NCBI GenBank assembly: GCA_039566865.1
Contig: CM076947.1
Span: 1,371,501-1,435,500 of the forward strand
Direction: 5' to 3'
Origin: Aurelia coerulea
Lineage: Eukaryota; Cnidaria; Scyphozoa; Semaeostomeae; Ulmaridae
DNA: 64,000 bases
The position numbers and the translations under genes are program-made. Under the pieces are notes generated by a model. The model made no database searches and had not been told where the DNA came from. It worked only from the letters and a program-made list of their open reading frames with translations. This document shows, in pieces, positions 31,766 through 42,220 of the stretch (within the stretch, counting starts at the first letter, position 1; each line of letters starts with the position of its first letter).

Positions 31766-34306
31766 AACCGCCTTAGAAGAAGGGCATTTTACAATGAGAA
31801 TTTACTGAATGAAGGGAAAAAAATCCCTGCTCCGACATCTCCGACTTTTCGTTTATAGCATATAGAGGAAAAACGAAAAGTCGGAGGAAAATCTCCGAGG
31901 CTATTTTCGAACAACAATGCTACAAAGCATGGGAAACTGCCTTAGAAGAAGGACATTTTACAATGAGAATTTACTGAATTAAGAGAAAAAAATCCCTGCT
32001 CCGACATCTCTGACTTTTCGTTTATAGCATATAGGGGAAAAACGAAAAGTCGGAGGAAAATCTCCGAGGCTATTTTCGAACAACAATGCTACAAAGTCTG
32101 AGAAACTGCCTAAGAAGAAGGACATTTTACAATGAGAATTTACTGAATCAAGGGAAAAAAATCCCTGCTCCGACATCTCCGACTTTTCGTTTATAGCATA
32201 TAGGGGAAAAACGAAAAGTCGGAGGAAAATCTCCGAGGCTATTTTCGAACAGCAATGCTACAAAGCATGGGAAACTGCCTAAGAAGAAGGGCATTTTACA
32301 ATGAGAATTTACTGAATCAAGGGAAAAAAATCCCTGCTCCGACATCTCCGACTTTTCGTTTATAGCATATAGGGGAAAAACGAAAAGTCGGAGGAAAATC
32401 TCCGAGGCTATTTTCGAACAGCAATGCTACAAAGCATGGGAAACTGCCTAAGAAGAAGGGCATTTTACAATGAGAATTTACTGAATTAAGGGAAAAAATC
32501 CCTGCTCCGACATCTCCGACTTTTCGTTTATAGCATATTGGGGAAAAACGAAAAGTCGGAGGAAAATCTCCGAGGCTATTTTCGAACAACAATGCTACAA
32601 AGTCTGAGAAACTGCCTTAGAAGAAGGACATTTTACAATGAGAATTTACTGAATCAAGGGAAAAAAATCCCTGCTCATCTCCGACTTTTCGTTTATAGCA
32701 TATAGGGGAAAAACGAAAAGTCGGAGGAAAATCTCCGAGGCTATTTTCGAACAGCAATGCTACAAAGCATGGGAAACTGCCTAAGAAGAAGGGCATTTTA
32801 CAATGAGAATTTACTGAATTAAGGGAAAAAATCCCTGCTCCGACATCTCCGACTTTTCGTTTATAGCATATAGGGGAAAAACGAAAAGTCGGAGGAAAAT
32901 CTCCGAGGCTATTTTCGAGCAGCAATGCTACAAAGCATGGGAAACTGCCTAAGAAGAAGGGCATTTTACAATGAGAATTTACTGCATCAAGGGAAAAAAT
33001 CCCTGCTCCGACATCTCCGACTTTTCGTTTATAGCATATAGGGGAAAAACGAAAAGTCGGAGGAAAATCTCCGAGGCTATTTTCGAACAGCAATGCTACA
33101 AAGCATGGGAAACTGCCTAAGAAGAAGGGCATTTTACAATGAGAATTTACTGAATTAAGGGAAAAAAATCCCTGCTCATCTCCGACTTTTCGTTTATAGC
33201 ATATAGGGGAAAAACGAAAAGTCGGAGGAAAATCTCCGAGGCTATTTTCGAACAGCAATGCTACAAAGCATGGGAAACTGCCTAAGAAGAAGGGCATTTT
33301 ACAATGAGAATTTACTGAATTAAGGGAAAAAATCCCTGCTCCGACATCTCCGACTTTTCGTTTATAGCATATAGGGGAAAAACGAAAAGTCGGAGGAAAA
33401 TCTCCGAGGCTATTTTCGAGCAGCAATGCTACAAAGCATGGGAAACTGCCTAAGAAGAAGGGCATTTTACAATGAGAATTTACTGCATCAAGGGAAAAAA
33501 TCCCTGCTCCGACATCTCCGACTTTTCGTTTATAGCATATAGGGGAAAAACGAAAAGTCGGAGGAAAATCTCCGAGGCTATTTTCGAACAGCAATGCTAC
33601 AAAGCATGGGAAACTGCCTAAGAAGAAGGGCATTTTACAATGAGAATTTACTGAATTAAGGGAAAAAATCCCTGCTCCGACATCTCCGACTTTTCGTTTA
33701 TAGCATATTGGGGAAAAACGAAAAGTCGGAGGAAAATCTCCGAGGCTATTTTCGAACAACAATGCTACAAAGTCTGAGAAACTGCCTTAGAAGAAGGACA
33801 TTTTACAATGAGAATTTACTGAATCAAGGGAAAAAAATCCCTGCTCCGACATCTCCGACTTTTCGTTTATAGCATATTGGGGAAAAACGAAAAGTCGGAG
33901 GAAAATCTCCGAGGCTATTTTCGAACAGCAATGCTACAAAGCATGGGAAACTGCCTAAGAAGAAGGGCATTTTACAATGAGAATTTACTGAATTAAGGGA
34001 AAAAATCCCTGCTCCGACATCTCCGACTTTTCGTTTATAGCATATAGGGGAAAAACGAAAAGTCGGAGGAAAATCTCCGAGGCTATTTTCGAACAACAAT
34101 GCTACAAAGCATGGAAAACTGCCTAAGAAGAAGGGCATTTTACAATGAGAATTTACTGAATTAATGGAGAAAAATCCCTGCTCCGACATCTCCGACTTTT
34201 CGTTTATAGCATATAGGGGAAAAACGAAAAGTCAGAGATGAAAAAGTTTGAGAAATTGCTCCAACATCTCCGACATCTCCGACATCTCCGACTTTTCGGC
34301 CTTACC
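31766..34306 (-). repeat. Right subterminal array, 169-bp unit, about 15 copies, with higher-order structure
   Basis: TTTACAATGAGAATTTACTG occurs fifteen times at about 169-bp steps. It is the inverse complement of the left array. A roughly 500-bp block of three units (one lacking CCGACA, giving CTGCTCATCTCC) appears twice in succession between about 32660 and 33690, showing unequal exchange or conversion. Frames of up to 381 codons here are repeat artefacts. Confidence 0.95.
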
Positions 34307-34316
34307 AAAAGTAGAC
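34307..34316 (+). repeat. Target-site duplication of the MULE, right
   Basis: AAAAGTAGAC, identical to 18711-18720, directly after the CGGCCTTACC terminus. Confidence 0.9.
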
Positions 34317-34654
34317 CTTTAAATTACAAAAAGTTGACAAGAGAATACAATTTCCGACAAATACTCTCCAGAGGGGTGCTTCGCCTCCAACCCCCCTCCA
34401 CTTGCTTTGGCCCTGGTGACATATCCCAGGGATATCATAAGTATCACGCACTCGCGCCTCAAGCAAGATGACTTTTATTTAAAAAATAGCATGCCGTGTC
34501 AAAATTATGAGATTCCTTCCTTGGGTCCTGTAACAAGTAACAGTTTACTTCATGCGAAATAAAACGGCCGAGACAAAATAGATTTTGAGAATTGACATGC
34601 AAATCTCAGACAGTCTGCGAATTTAACAAACAACAGTTTCCAGGTTAGCCGATG

Positions 34655-35420
34655 CTGACTTCGACGTAAAAGAATGGGAAAAGAGTGGGAATGTTTTTAC
34701 CTGGCTGGCAACTTGGCCAGGACTTGTAGTATCAACCCAGGATCCTCTTGTCCATTCCGTTGATTTCTCTAAATTAATTGGTTTTATGGCCTAAGCTAAG
34801 ATTTGCTACCTGCCGTCAGATTTGCCCTTAGCATAGAAGATTCAAGGAGCTGCCAGAACGGCTAACGCACAGCGTGTGTAGAGGGATAGTTGGTCTATCA
34901 TATCATGGAAAAATATCGGAAATAGCTGTCACTGTTGCTGAGAAAACGTAGGTAGTATCGAATCTGGGTCTGAATGGCACGTCGTGGAAAAGAAGGGATA
35001 CCAACGTTGGATTGTGCTGAGCTTTGCTTTGACATATTCGTTGCAGACTGGCTACTGGCTCTAATTATCAAAAACATATTATTTGAAAATAGCTTACATA
35101 TGAGAGATGGATTCTGCATGATTTATAACTGATAAAATCTTAAGCAGAAATTTAAATTGAAATAAAACTGAAACTTGATTACCGTTGGTATCCCTTCTGA
35201 TTCCCTCGAATCTGATTCTGGTCATAGGGGCATTCAACCTCGAATGAATCCATTGAAATACAGCCATTTCCTCGAATCTGATTCTCACCTTTGGACCCCC
35301 AGAATCAGATTCGAGACAAATTTTAGTTGTTGTTGTTGTTTAGTTATTTTCTAAGGCTCGTATAACAAATTGTGAACACCTTTTGGCGAGAAATCGCGCA
35401 GAATTGCTCAGTAAACGCTA
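34655..35420 (+). repeat. Long direct repeat, right copy (partner 16850-17660)
   Basis: The match to the left copy begins near AAAGAGTGGGAA and runs to TTGCTCAGTAAACGCTAT, with small indels, including a deletion in the right copy near the CCATTGAAATA segment and a short TGGCTACTGGCT duplication. Confidence 0.8.
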
Positions 35421-35489
35421 TTTTATCAATTGGGAGTGCAAACATGTCAATTCTACCCATTTTGTGGCCAAAAACAGCAAATTTAAGAT

Positions 35490-35566
35490 CCCAATCTGAT
35501 TCTGGGACTGAATCTGATTCTGAATCTGATTTTCAATCTGATTCTGATTCTGGGTCTGAATGGCAT
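35490..35566 (+). repeat. Degenerate (GATTCTGAATCT)n repeat
   Basis: Alternating CTGATTCTG and CTGAATCTG words, encoding a meaningless Ser/Asp-rich peptide. Related words occur in the direct-repeat copies nearby. Confidence 0.8.
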
Positions 35567-35879
35567 GCGGTAGCATCTTTAGACCATTATTAGATAAGAG
35601 CCCCCCCCCCCCCCCCACCAATGAGACAGACTAGCCCTCGCTAGAATTCCTCTATTACATCTATGCATAACAGGGAAAATAGATAATCATTATAATCAAA
35701 AGGCATGATCTTAAGAAGGATATAATTGGTTGACGAATGGATGAGTTAATGATTGCAGTTTCGATTTGTTCTAAAATGGGAAATATTTGCGGACAAACCT
35801 TTTTCCGAGTTTCAGGTTCAGGTCTCGGGGTCAAGGCACGGGGGGTTCTTCCATAGTAAAGGTACCTGGGGATGTGCCG

Positions 35880-36170
35880 CGAGCAAGGGTATACTTTTTC
35901 GGACTTCTAGTCTAGCCAAGGGTATATTTTTTTGCAATTTTGGCCAGCAACGGTCTAGCCAAGGGTATCATTTTTGACAATATTGGTCTAGCGAACGGTC
36001 ATGACATCATATTTGGCACAAATTTTGCAATATTGGTCGAGAAAATGGTCAAAATTGGTCTAGCCAAGGGTACCATTTTCGTAAAAATTGGTTCAAACAA
36101 TGGTCAAATTGGTCTAGCCAAGGGTATCATTTTCGTAAAAATTAGTCTAGCCAACGGTACGATTTTGAAG
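35880..36170 (+). repeat. Degenerate tandem repeat, GGTCTAGCCAAGGGTATCAT unit
   Basis: The words GTCTAGCCAAGGGTA and TTTTCGTAAAAATT recur about seven times at irregular spacing of roughly 30-60 bp. Confidence 0.8.
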
Positions 36171-36223
36171 ATGCTCGCGGCAGACCCCTACCCAAAATTT
36201 GGCCGAGATTCCCCCTCGTGGGT

Positions 36224-36274
36224 CAAGGTTTCGGGTTTAAGGTTTCGGGTTTAAGGTTTCGGGTTCAAGGTTTC
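36224..36274 (+). repeat. 14-bp tandem repeat
   Basis: The unit AAGGTTTCGGGTTT is repeated about 3.5 times. The GGGTTTAAGG flavour is telomere-like by chance; the unit is not a known metazoan telomere repeat. Confidence 0.85.
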
Positions 36275-36860
36275 AATTTGTAATTACTATTTTTGCCAGG
36301 GAATGCTCCAATGATAAAAATAAACATTGAAAATTGGCAGCTCTAGAAAAGTGACGAATGTACACCCACCTTGTTTTCTTACCATTTAACATCAAGTAAT
36401 AAACTATAAGAACGAAACAAAAAATTGTCTTCTTTGCAATCGAACGTGAGCTGAAACAATATTAATACCGGATACTTCACTATCGGATCACACCAGTGTG
36501 TATGCGCCAGAATGATAAATGAATGATTTATGATCAAAGAATTTTTCAGTTAACGCAAAACACCATTTCCATGAAATAAACTACTGATGCAAATCCCTGT
36601 GTGACCGGATAGTGGAGCCTCCCCCCCCCCCCCCCTAGGCATTAACATAACAAAACGAAGCAGCAAACTGCAATAGGCAGCAACAATAAACTTAAAGGCA
36701 GTGTGTCCATATATCAATAAATTGCATGCACGAACAGTTGAAACTGCTGACACGATGCTGACATGCATGTAACTGTTCGAGGATTTGATTGGTTTAGGGC
36801 AGGCTGTTTTAAACTGATCACATGAAAATAAGAGCCTCGTTGTCGAAAGGAAAGGAAACC
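36275..36860. other. No gene recognised
   Basis: Contains a C-tract at about 36617-36636 and short frames only. Confidence 0.4.
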
Positions 36861-36861
36861 T

Positions 36862-37120
36862 ATTCTTTCTGATAACAGTCACACAAAAGAAGAAAACAAG
36901 GACCATTGAAAATTCTAGAAAATCATTTCACAAGGCGAGATTGCTGAGTCCCTGCTGACGAATTCAAAAGAACTTGTCAAAGCATGCCTTTATGATGTTC
37001 ATTAATCTGTCTGATAACAATCACACAAAAGAAGAAAACAAGGACCTTTGAAAATTCTAGAACACTACTTCAAAAGGCGAGATTGCTGAATCCCTGCTGA
37101 CGAATTCAAAAAAACTTGAA
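36862..37120 (+). repeat. Tandem duplication of about 110 bp, two copies
   Basis: CTGATAACA(G/A)TCACACAAAA through GCTGACGAATTCAAAA occurs at about 36869-36972 and about 37012-37115, separated by about 40 bp. Confidence 0.85.
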
Positions 37121-37590
37121 ACAATCGTTTGACAAACAAACACGCTTTGCAAGAAAAGACTTTGCAAGAAACAACGCTCACATGAAAAAACATCGAAAGA
37201 TCACATGTTTTCGAAATACCCCCCTCGAAGTCGTCTACTTACATGGACACAGTGCCTTTAATAGTACCAAAGCACTCCCAAAAAGTATCTGGCCAAAATG
37301 AGATTAAGATGCTATGATGCTGCACCATGCCCAATATTGAGATCTCAAAATAAATGTTTCTGTCCATGTAACTTCTAAAGTGACATTGTTATTTTGCAGT
37401 CAACAAATCTACTTTTCCAATTTCTTCAACACACCTTTAAATAAAGTTATCATTACTAATAGAGAGGTTGGTAAACTGATTTCTCGTTGCTAGCGCCCAC
37501 TCTCAAATAAGCCCCTCTTCTACATATTGTACAGCAGGGAACAAAATAATGTTTTGATGAAACTCGCGATATTGACTTTGACTTATCGTG
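37121..37590. other. No gene recognised
   Basis: AT-rich spacer with short frames. Confidence 0.4.
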
Positions 37591-37611
37591 TGAAGGTTAA
37601 CGCCCTTATAA

Positions 37612-37845
37612 GACCCCATTTACACGGTAGCGGATCACTTTTGATCCGATACAAAAAGTGTTCCGGATCAGACTCTCGTTTACACGAGCTCGAAGTCATC
37701 CGATACACTTCTGCTCCGCTATCCGCATCAATGTTGATCCTGCTACGAAAGCGAACTCGTTTTGTGTCAGATCACTGTTGTATCGGATCACTCTTGCTCT
37801 GCACCGTATAAACGCAAGTGATCCGCATCAATTTTGATTCGGATT
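37612..37845. repeat. GC-richer cluster of GGATCA/TGATCC words
   Basis: The 6-mers GGATCA and TGATCC occur about ten times, with TTTACACGGTAGCGGATCA near the left and CACCGTATAAACG near the right forming a loose inverted pair. This may be the remains of a short TIR element. Confidence 0.5.
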
Positions 37846-37859
37846 CATTACAAGGGTAC

Positions 37860-38207
37860 AGTAGTGTCCCGCATATAAGAAATATTTCCATTTCAGGTCT
37901 AACATGTTTCTTATAAAATGAGGTAAAGTTCAAATCAGGGTACAGTTCCTTATAAGAAAATTCATGCACTATCAAGACACAACATTTGTGATTGTGATAA
38001 AAAAAAATTATTTTGATTGACATTTGTAAATTTTCACTTCCAGTAAATGATATAATTATTCTAGGACGGTGCCTTTTTGTTTAGTCTTGTTAAATAAGAA
38101 ACAATGTTTTTTCAGACCTGTACTAGTTTCTTATAAAATGGGGTATTGTTTTGAAAATCAGGGTCTATGTTTCTAAAATTTGTGTTTCTTATATGCGGGA
38201 CACTACT
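37860..38207. mobile_element. MITE with TIR AGTAGTGTCCCGCATATAAG
   Basis: AGTAGTGTCCCGCATATAAG(AAA) on the left and (TTT)CTTATATGCGGGACACTACT on the right are exact inverse complements, about 23 bp. About 348 bp, non-coding. The inner TTTCTTATA motif recalls the TTTCTTATAA family, but the outer sequence differs. Confidence 0.85.
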
Positions 38208-39985
38208 TTACCTTCTTCCCATGCTCTAACCATATCATTGTTTGCTGGATATTGCTTCAGATCTGGTTTCTTGTCTTTATCGACCTTATCTCCATTGTGC
38301 CAAATGTTCTCGCCTTTCCCATGTTTCCTCATAAAAAGGGGACTTTTGTTTGTTGCAAAATATTGGGAGCATGTGGTGCCCCCGTGCCACCAGGTTCCTA
38401 CGTCTCTGCGTGGTATTTGGCATGGTCAAAACCCCAATCATGCTCCTTGGGAGGACTGCAACAGCCACAAGGAAGGCTATAGGCCACTGATAGGCCATAG
38501 ACAAAGGCCTAGCTAGAGTACAAATGATTGTTGGGCCTAAGGGTGGGAAAAGTTAAGGAATGAGTGGAGTAGATAGACTATTTGTTATAGTAACAGCAAA
38601 ATACCTACCTCCATTCCAAAGCGATGCACAGAAAACATTGTGCCCAGACACCTTTTTGAAGAACTTTGCTTTTCCAGCAGATGAAACATGTGTAGTTCCA
38701 AAGTGTTTTCCTTGGTCTTGCCGTAGAGTGCGCTTCCTTTCACGACGCTTTGGGTAGTTGATCCATATTTTAATATTTGATCATTTTGGGACACCCGGTA
38801 GAGGGTTTTGATATTTCCATCCTCTCAAAGCAACTGGAAACCCAGTATGGCGGCACTCAAATATCGAGCTTCAGATCGCAAATAGAACATATGGCGGAGA
38901 CAATAGGCTTTCACAAGGACCGTGCAGTTGTCGTAATAAACAATATGATTAATCATATTTATCATTGTCGGAACCGGCTTGACCGCCGTCGTCACAATAA
39001 CCTGTATGATTAATCACATGATTAGGAACTAATTTTTGTAATAGATAAAAGCATATTTTTTTGATTTTTAATCTTTCTCGTATGCCACAAAAAAATTTAA
39101 TTCTTCAACAGAAAACTCCAAGAAATCATTATAACTAGCATTCTCCAACAGCAAAAGTGAAAAGAAACACTTTCTTATAGATCTGGATGAAATAAGATAT
39201 AAAAAATTTAAACAGCTGATAGCTGGGAGAACGATGTTAAATTTGGCGGGAAATATTCAGTAAATTCATTGAGTGTCATAGTGACCCCCGTTTATTCACC
39301 CCCTCTCTGTTCCAAGGATTTTCCAAGCACTTCCTCCAAGCCAACTTCTCTGTCACCGGCTTCTGACCGCTAGCCCACTTGGAAAACATGGAGAGAGTGA
39401 AATCAAGAGGAAATTTTGTAAAAACCAAGTGAGGTAGAAGTGTGGAAATGTCAGAGAATCACCATGGATGTATAAAGACTCTTCAGTTTGGAAATCGAGT
39501 GGGTGGCTACTTCTGGACAATATTTATGGTCAAAAGGGTTTCAGGCGGTCGCTGGGCCTAGGCAGCGGTTCTGTGAAAGGAGCAAAGAGTCGTTCGAGTT
39601 TGGGAAGGTTCCTCGTCATTTCTAAGAAAGATGGAAACAAAAGATACGTATCTTGGATGCTCAGGTAGGCCCAGTTAAATTTTCTTCGCATTCCAAGTTG
39701 TTTAAGAAGAGAAATCTTGCAAAATGTAGCGATAGCCGAATAATATTGAAATCAAAAATTTCACGCGGCATGGTCTCGAAAACTCCATTCGAATCCCCTG
39801 TTCGATCTACCGTGAAAGGGTCTATTGATTTAATAATCCCTCAATATCACAGATACAATGGAAATCAACATTTCATGGTATCATGTTAAGAGTCTTGCCC
39901 ATGTACTGTCGATGCACGGTTATAGTGGTTTCCATTTAGATTGCCCATGCCTCTAACTTAAAGTGCATGTATCACGAACCTGGTT
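38208..39985. other. No gene recognised; isolated MITE terminus
   Basis: Several frames of 60-120 codons exist but overlap on both strands and match nothing I recognise. TTTTGGGACACCCGGTA at about 38784-38802 is a lone terminus of the Tc1-like family seen complete at 42779-43742. Two short frames at 39468-39668 and 39653-39889 cannot be named. Confidence 0.4.
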
Positions 39986-39989
39986 AGCT

Positions 39990-40465
39990 GTTCGGAAATG
40001 AATTTTCACTGCTGTAAAAATTCATTCTCGGTTTCATTTTAACCAAACTGACCACTGGCAACTGTTGACAAGTCTGCAGACAAGCAACCAAAATGCAGCA
40101 ATGATGGCGGCTCACTGTTAACCAAAGAGATGCTGCCAATAATTCCTGTTTGGGAGACAATACAGCCCATCCCTTTGTTGGGTTCAATCACTTCCTGGTT
40201 TCAACGTGCTAGTTACGTCATCCTTTGTATCGTTTTTCTTACACTCACTTCCAGGCTTCGCGTATACCTATGTCATGACACGTGGAAGTAAGTTGAAGTT
40301 ACAGTTGAGAGGAGTTGAAGTGGACGTTATAAAGTAAACAAGATGGGTTAGATCCATTTATGTAAATAGTTTCCAGTGTTTTGTCTGGTTATTAAAAGGG
40401 CAGTAAATGCATACGATGCTGTTCTTTATGTTTATGTTTACTAGATCTATACTCATTTACAACAC
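39990..40465 (+). mobile_element. Probable 5' LTR region of a BEL/Pao retrotransposon
   Basis: This stretch ends CATTTACAACA and is followed by TGGTACCCAACGAG, which resembles a tRNA primer-binding site, and then by a gag-like frame. The left border is not determined. No matching 3' LTR is in the window, so the element is truncated. Confidence 0.45.
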
Positions 40466-40565
40466 ATGGTACCCAACGAGAAACAACGAAGGAACGCACG
40501 ATATGATATGAAGACACAAAGTTAAAAGAAGCAAAACGACTGATAAAGAAAAGAAAGCTAAATTA

Positions 40566-41430
40566 ATGAAGTTACACGCTCTACAAGGAGGCAATCGAAG
40601 TGCCGTTACGAAGCTTGAAAAGCAAGCTAAAGTTATTATTGATGAAGTACAAAATTCAGGATCATCAGTAGACATTCTCGTACGATTAGAAACTATATCC
40701 GCCGCATTGCTCGGCAAGCACAATAACACGAAAAGATTGGACGAAGAAATTATCAAACTTTGCACAGTAGAAGAGATCGAAAAGGAAATCGATGAAACTA
40801 CTGAATGGGGGTTAAAGATAACAGAAATCCTTGGCAAAATTAAAGCTGTCCAAGATGGACGATATTCTCAATCAAGTGCACAAGGTACTGGGAGACAAAG
40901 TCCACTCCATGGAGACCGTCAAGCCCAAGTCACAACGCGGGAGGTGGAGAATATTATTTCAAACGCCTGGCAATCCACCAAGTAACCTGAATATAAGTGG
41001 AGGTTCAACAACAAATTCGAATGCTGGAGGCATAAGGCTTCCCAAAATTAATTTGCTGAAGTCGTTCTGGCAAAGTTTTAATAGTGCAATTCACAGCAAT
41101 GATAGTCTCTCGATGATGAATAAAATGAACTATCTAGTGAACTTACTTGAAGTTGCCGCACATAGTACAGTCACTGGATTAGAATTGACAGAAGAGAATT
41201 ATCAGGAAGCTATTGAAACCTTGCTCGAAAGATTTGGCAATAAGCAGAAGATAATAAACACACAAACCCACGCTTTATTGAAGCTACAAAATTACCCAAA
41301 TGAAAAAACAGGACAGCTACGCCATATTTACGACACATTCATATTCGAGGACTGCGTTCTTTAGGAATGTCAGCAGAAAGATATGGTGGTTTATTGGTTC
41401 CTGTAGTAATGTCGCGCATGCCAGGTGCTA
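40566..41430 (+). pseudogene. BEL/Pao-type Gag fragment, frameshifted
   Basis: The first frame (from 40566) is a charged, helical N-terminal domain. The second (open from about 40930) contains IRLPKINLLKSFWQSFNSAI, the Gag block described as DUF1759 in BEL/Pao elements, then NDSLSMMNKMNYLVNLLE and LLERFGNKQKIINTQ. A third, shifted frame continues the same homology (SAERYGGLLVPVVMSRMPG) to about 41430. Protease, reverse transcriptase and integrase are absent. This is a dead endogenous element. Confidence 0.75.
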
Positions 41431-41899
41431 TAACACTCTTTTTTATATCACAGTTAAAAACTGAACAAGATACAAATACAATATTCTGTGCCGTCCATAG
41501 CAGAAATAGACATGACGTCATCTGGTTCTGGCCATGAACGGCACTTGACAATTTCTTTAACAGCAATCTTATTAAGCACTTTGTGTACCATGGCACCATT
41601 CCATTTTGGCAGACGCTAGCATATGCCAGCTTAGTTAGGTGAATTATTGTAAAACAAAAAAGGAACAATAACAAACCAAAAAAAAACGAAAAAAAAAAGC
41701 ATAAACTATGCACTGGTGCCAAACTTGTGCAAAGATGGTTGGATGTGAGTCACCAATGACTGGTGCCATGGTTCAAAAAAGGCTTACTCAAAACAAGACT
41801 AAACATAAATAAAAATAAAGGGTCGCCAATCGTCAGGTTTTCATTAAGTTTCCGAAGAATTCCCAAAGACCCCACAGACCAGAAGAGCTTGTTGTAGGA
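41431..41899. other. No gene recognised
   Basis: Contains an A-rich tract at about 41650-41700. The downstream part of the BEL element does not follow. Confidence 0.4.
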
Positions 41900-42127
41900 A
41901 TGAGCCTGCCAGTACATAAATGCGGGAGAAAAACCACTGTCGTGAATATGTTGCACAAACAGATTCAAGCAATCTCAAATGGGAGGTGCCTGCTTTACGC
42001 GAAGGCAATAGCCAATGCCGTTATCAAAAGCATCGAGGAAAACCAAAGCATGTTCATCCCTAGCAATTGCATGAAAGGTTCCCGTCCAGTTTTTCACCTT
42101 GACAATGGGGACTGGAATGAAGATTGA
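41900..42127 (+). pseudogene. Fragment of a cnidarian-type repeated protein of unknown function
   Basis: 75 codons. The segment AISNGRCLLYAKAIANAVIK, with MFIPSNCMKG and FHLDNGDWNED, recalls a motif (an aspartate-rich FxxDNxDxxxDT block) in multi-copy proteins of cnidarian genomes. I know no function. The frame ends at a stop directly after the motif, so only a fragment is present. Confidence 0.35.
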
Positions 42128-42220
42128 TTGCAAACAACACACAACCTTCTATTGGTTGGATTTCAAGAGTCGGATCCCGCTAAAATCGTTTTTTATGTCA
42201 GTATACCAAAGTCCCAAACC

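Larger units (their letters stand above)
18721..34306. mobile_element. Giant Mutator-like element (MULE) with kinase-peptidase-transposase gene
   Basis: The termini are exact inverse complements: GGTAAGGCCGAAAAGTCGGA on the left and TCCGACTTTTCGGCCTTACC on the right. They are flanked by an identical 10-bp duplication, within the 8-11 bp usual for Mutator elements. Inside each terminus come three GGAGATGTC repeats, then an array of a 169-bp repeat (about 6 copies left, 15 right) in opposite orientations. The interior, all minus strand, carries a kinase/peptidase frame (25249-27522), a MULE transposase frame (23767-25267) and a SWIM exon (22866-23204). Several MITEs are nested inside. The perfect TSD and matching ends suggest fairly recent insertion. 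Confidence 0.92.

Noticed and set aside
32617..33762. A 381-codon minus-strand open frame with repeated ENSLGDFPPTFRFSPICYK segments
   Set aside because: It is a translation of the 169-bp subterminal repeat; the unit length and lack of stops in one frame create it. Similar frames appear in both array orientations and it has no start context or domain.
36224..36274. Telomere-like GGGTTTAAGG repeats
   Set aside because: The unit is 14 bp (AAGGTTTCGGGTTT), not TTAGGG, and is only about 3.5 copies long inside ordinary repeat DNA.
38151..38516. Overlapping 100-121-codon frames on both strands
   Set aside because: Mutually overlapping frames in different phases with no domain, partly inside a MITE terminus.
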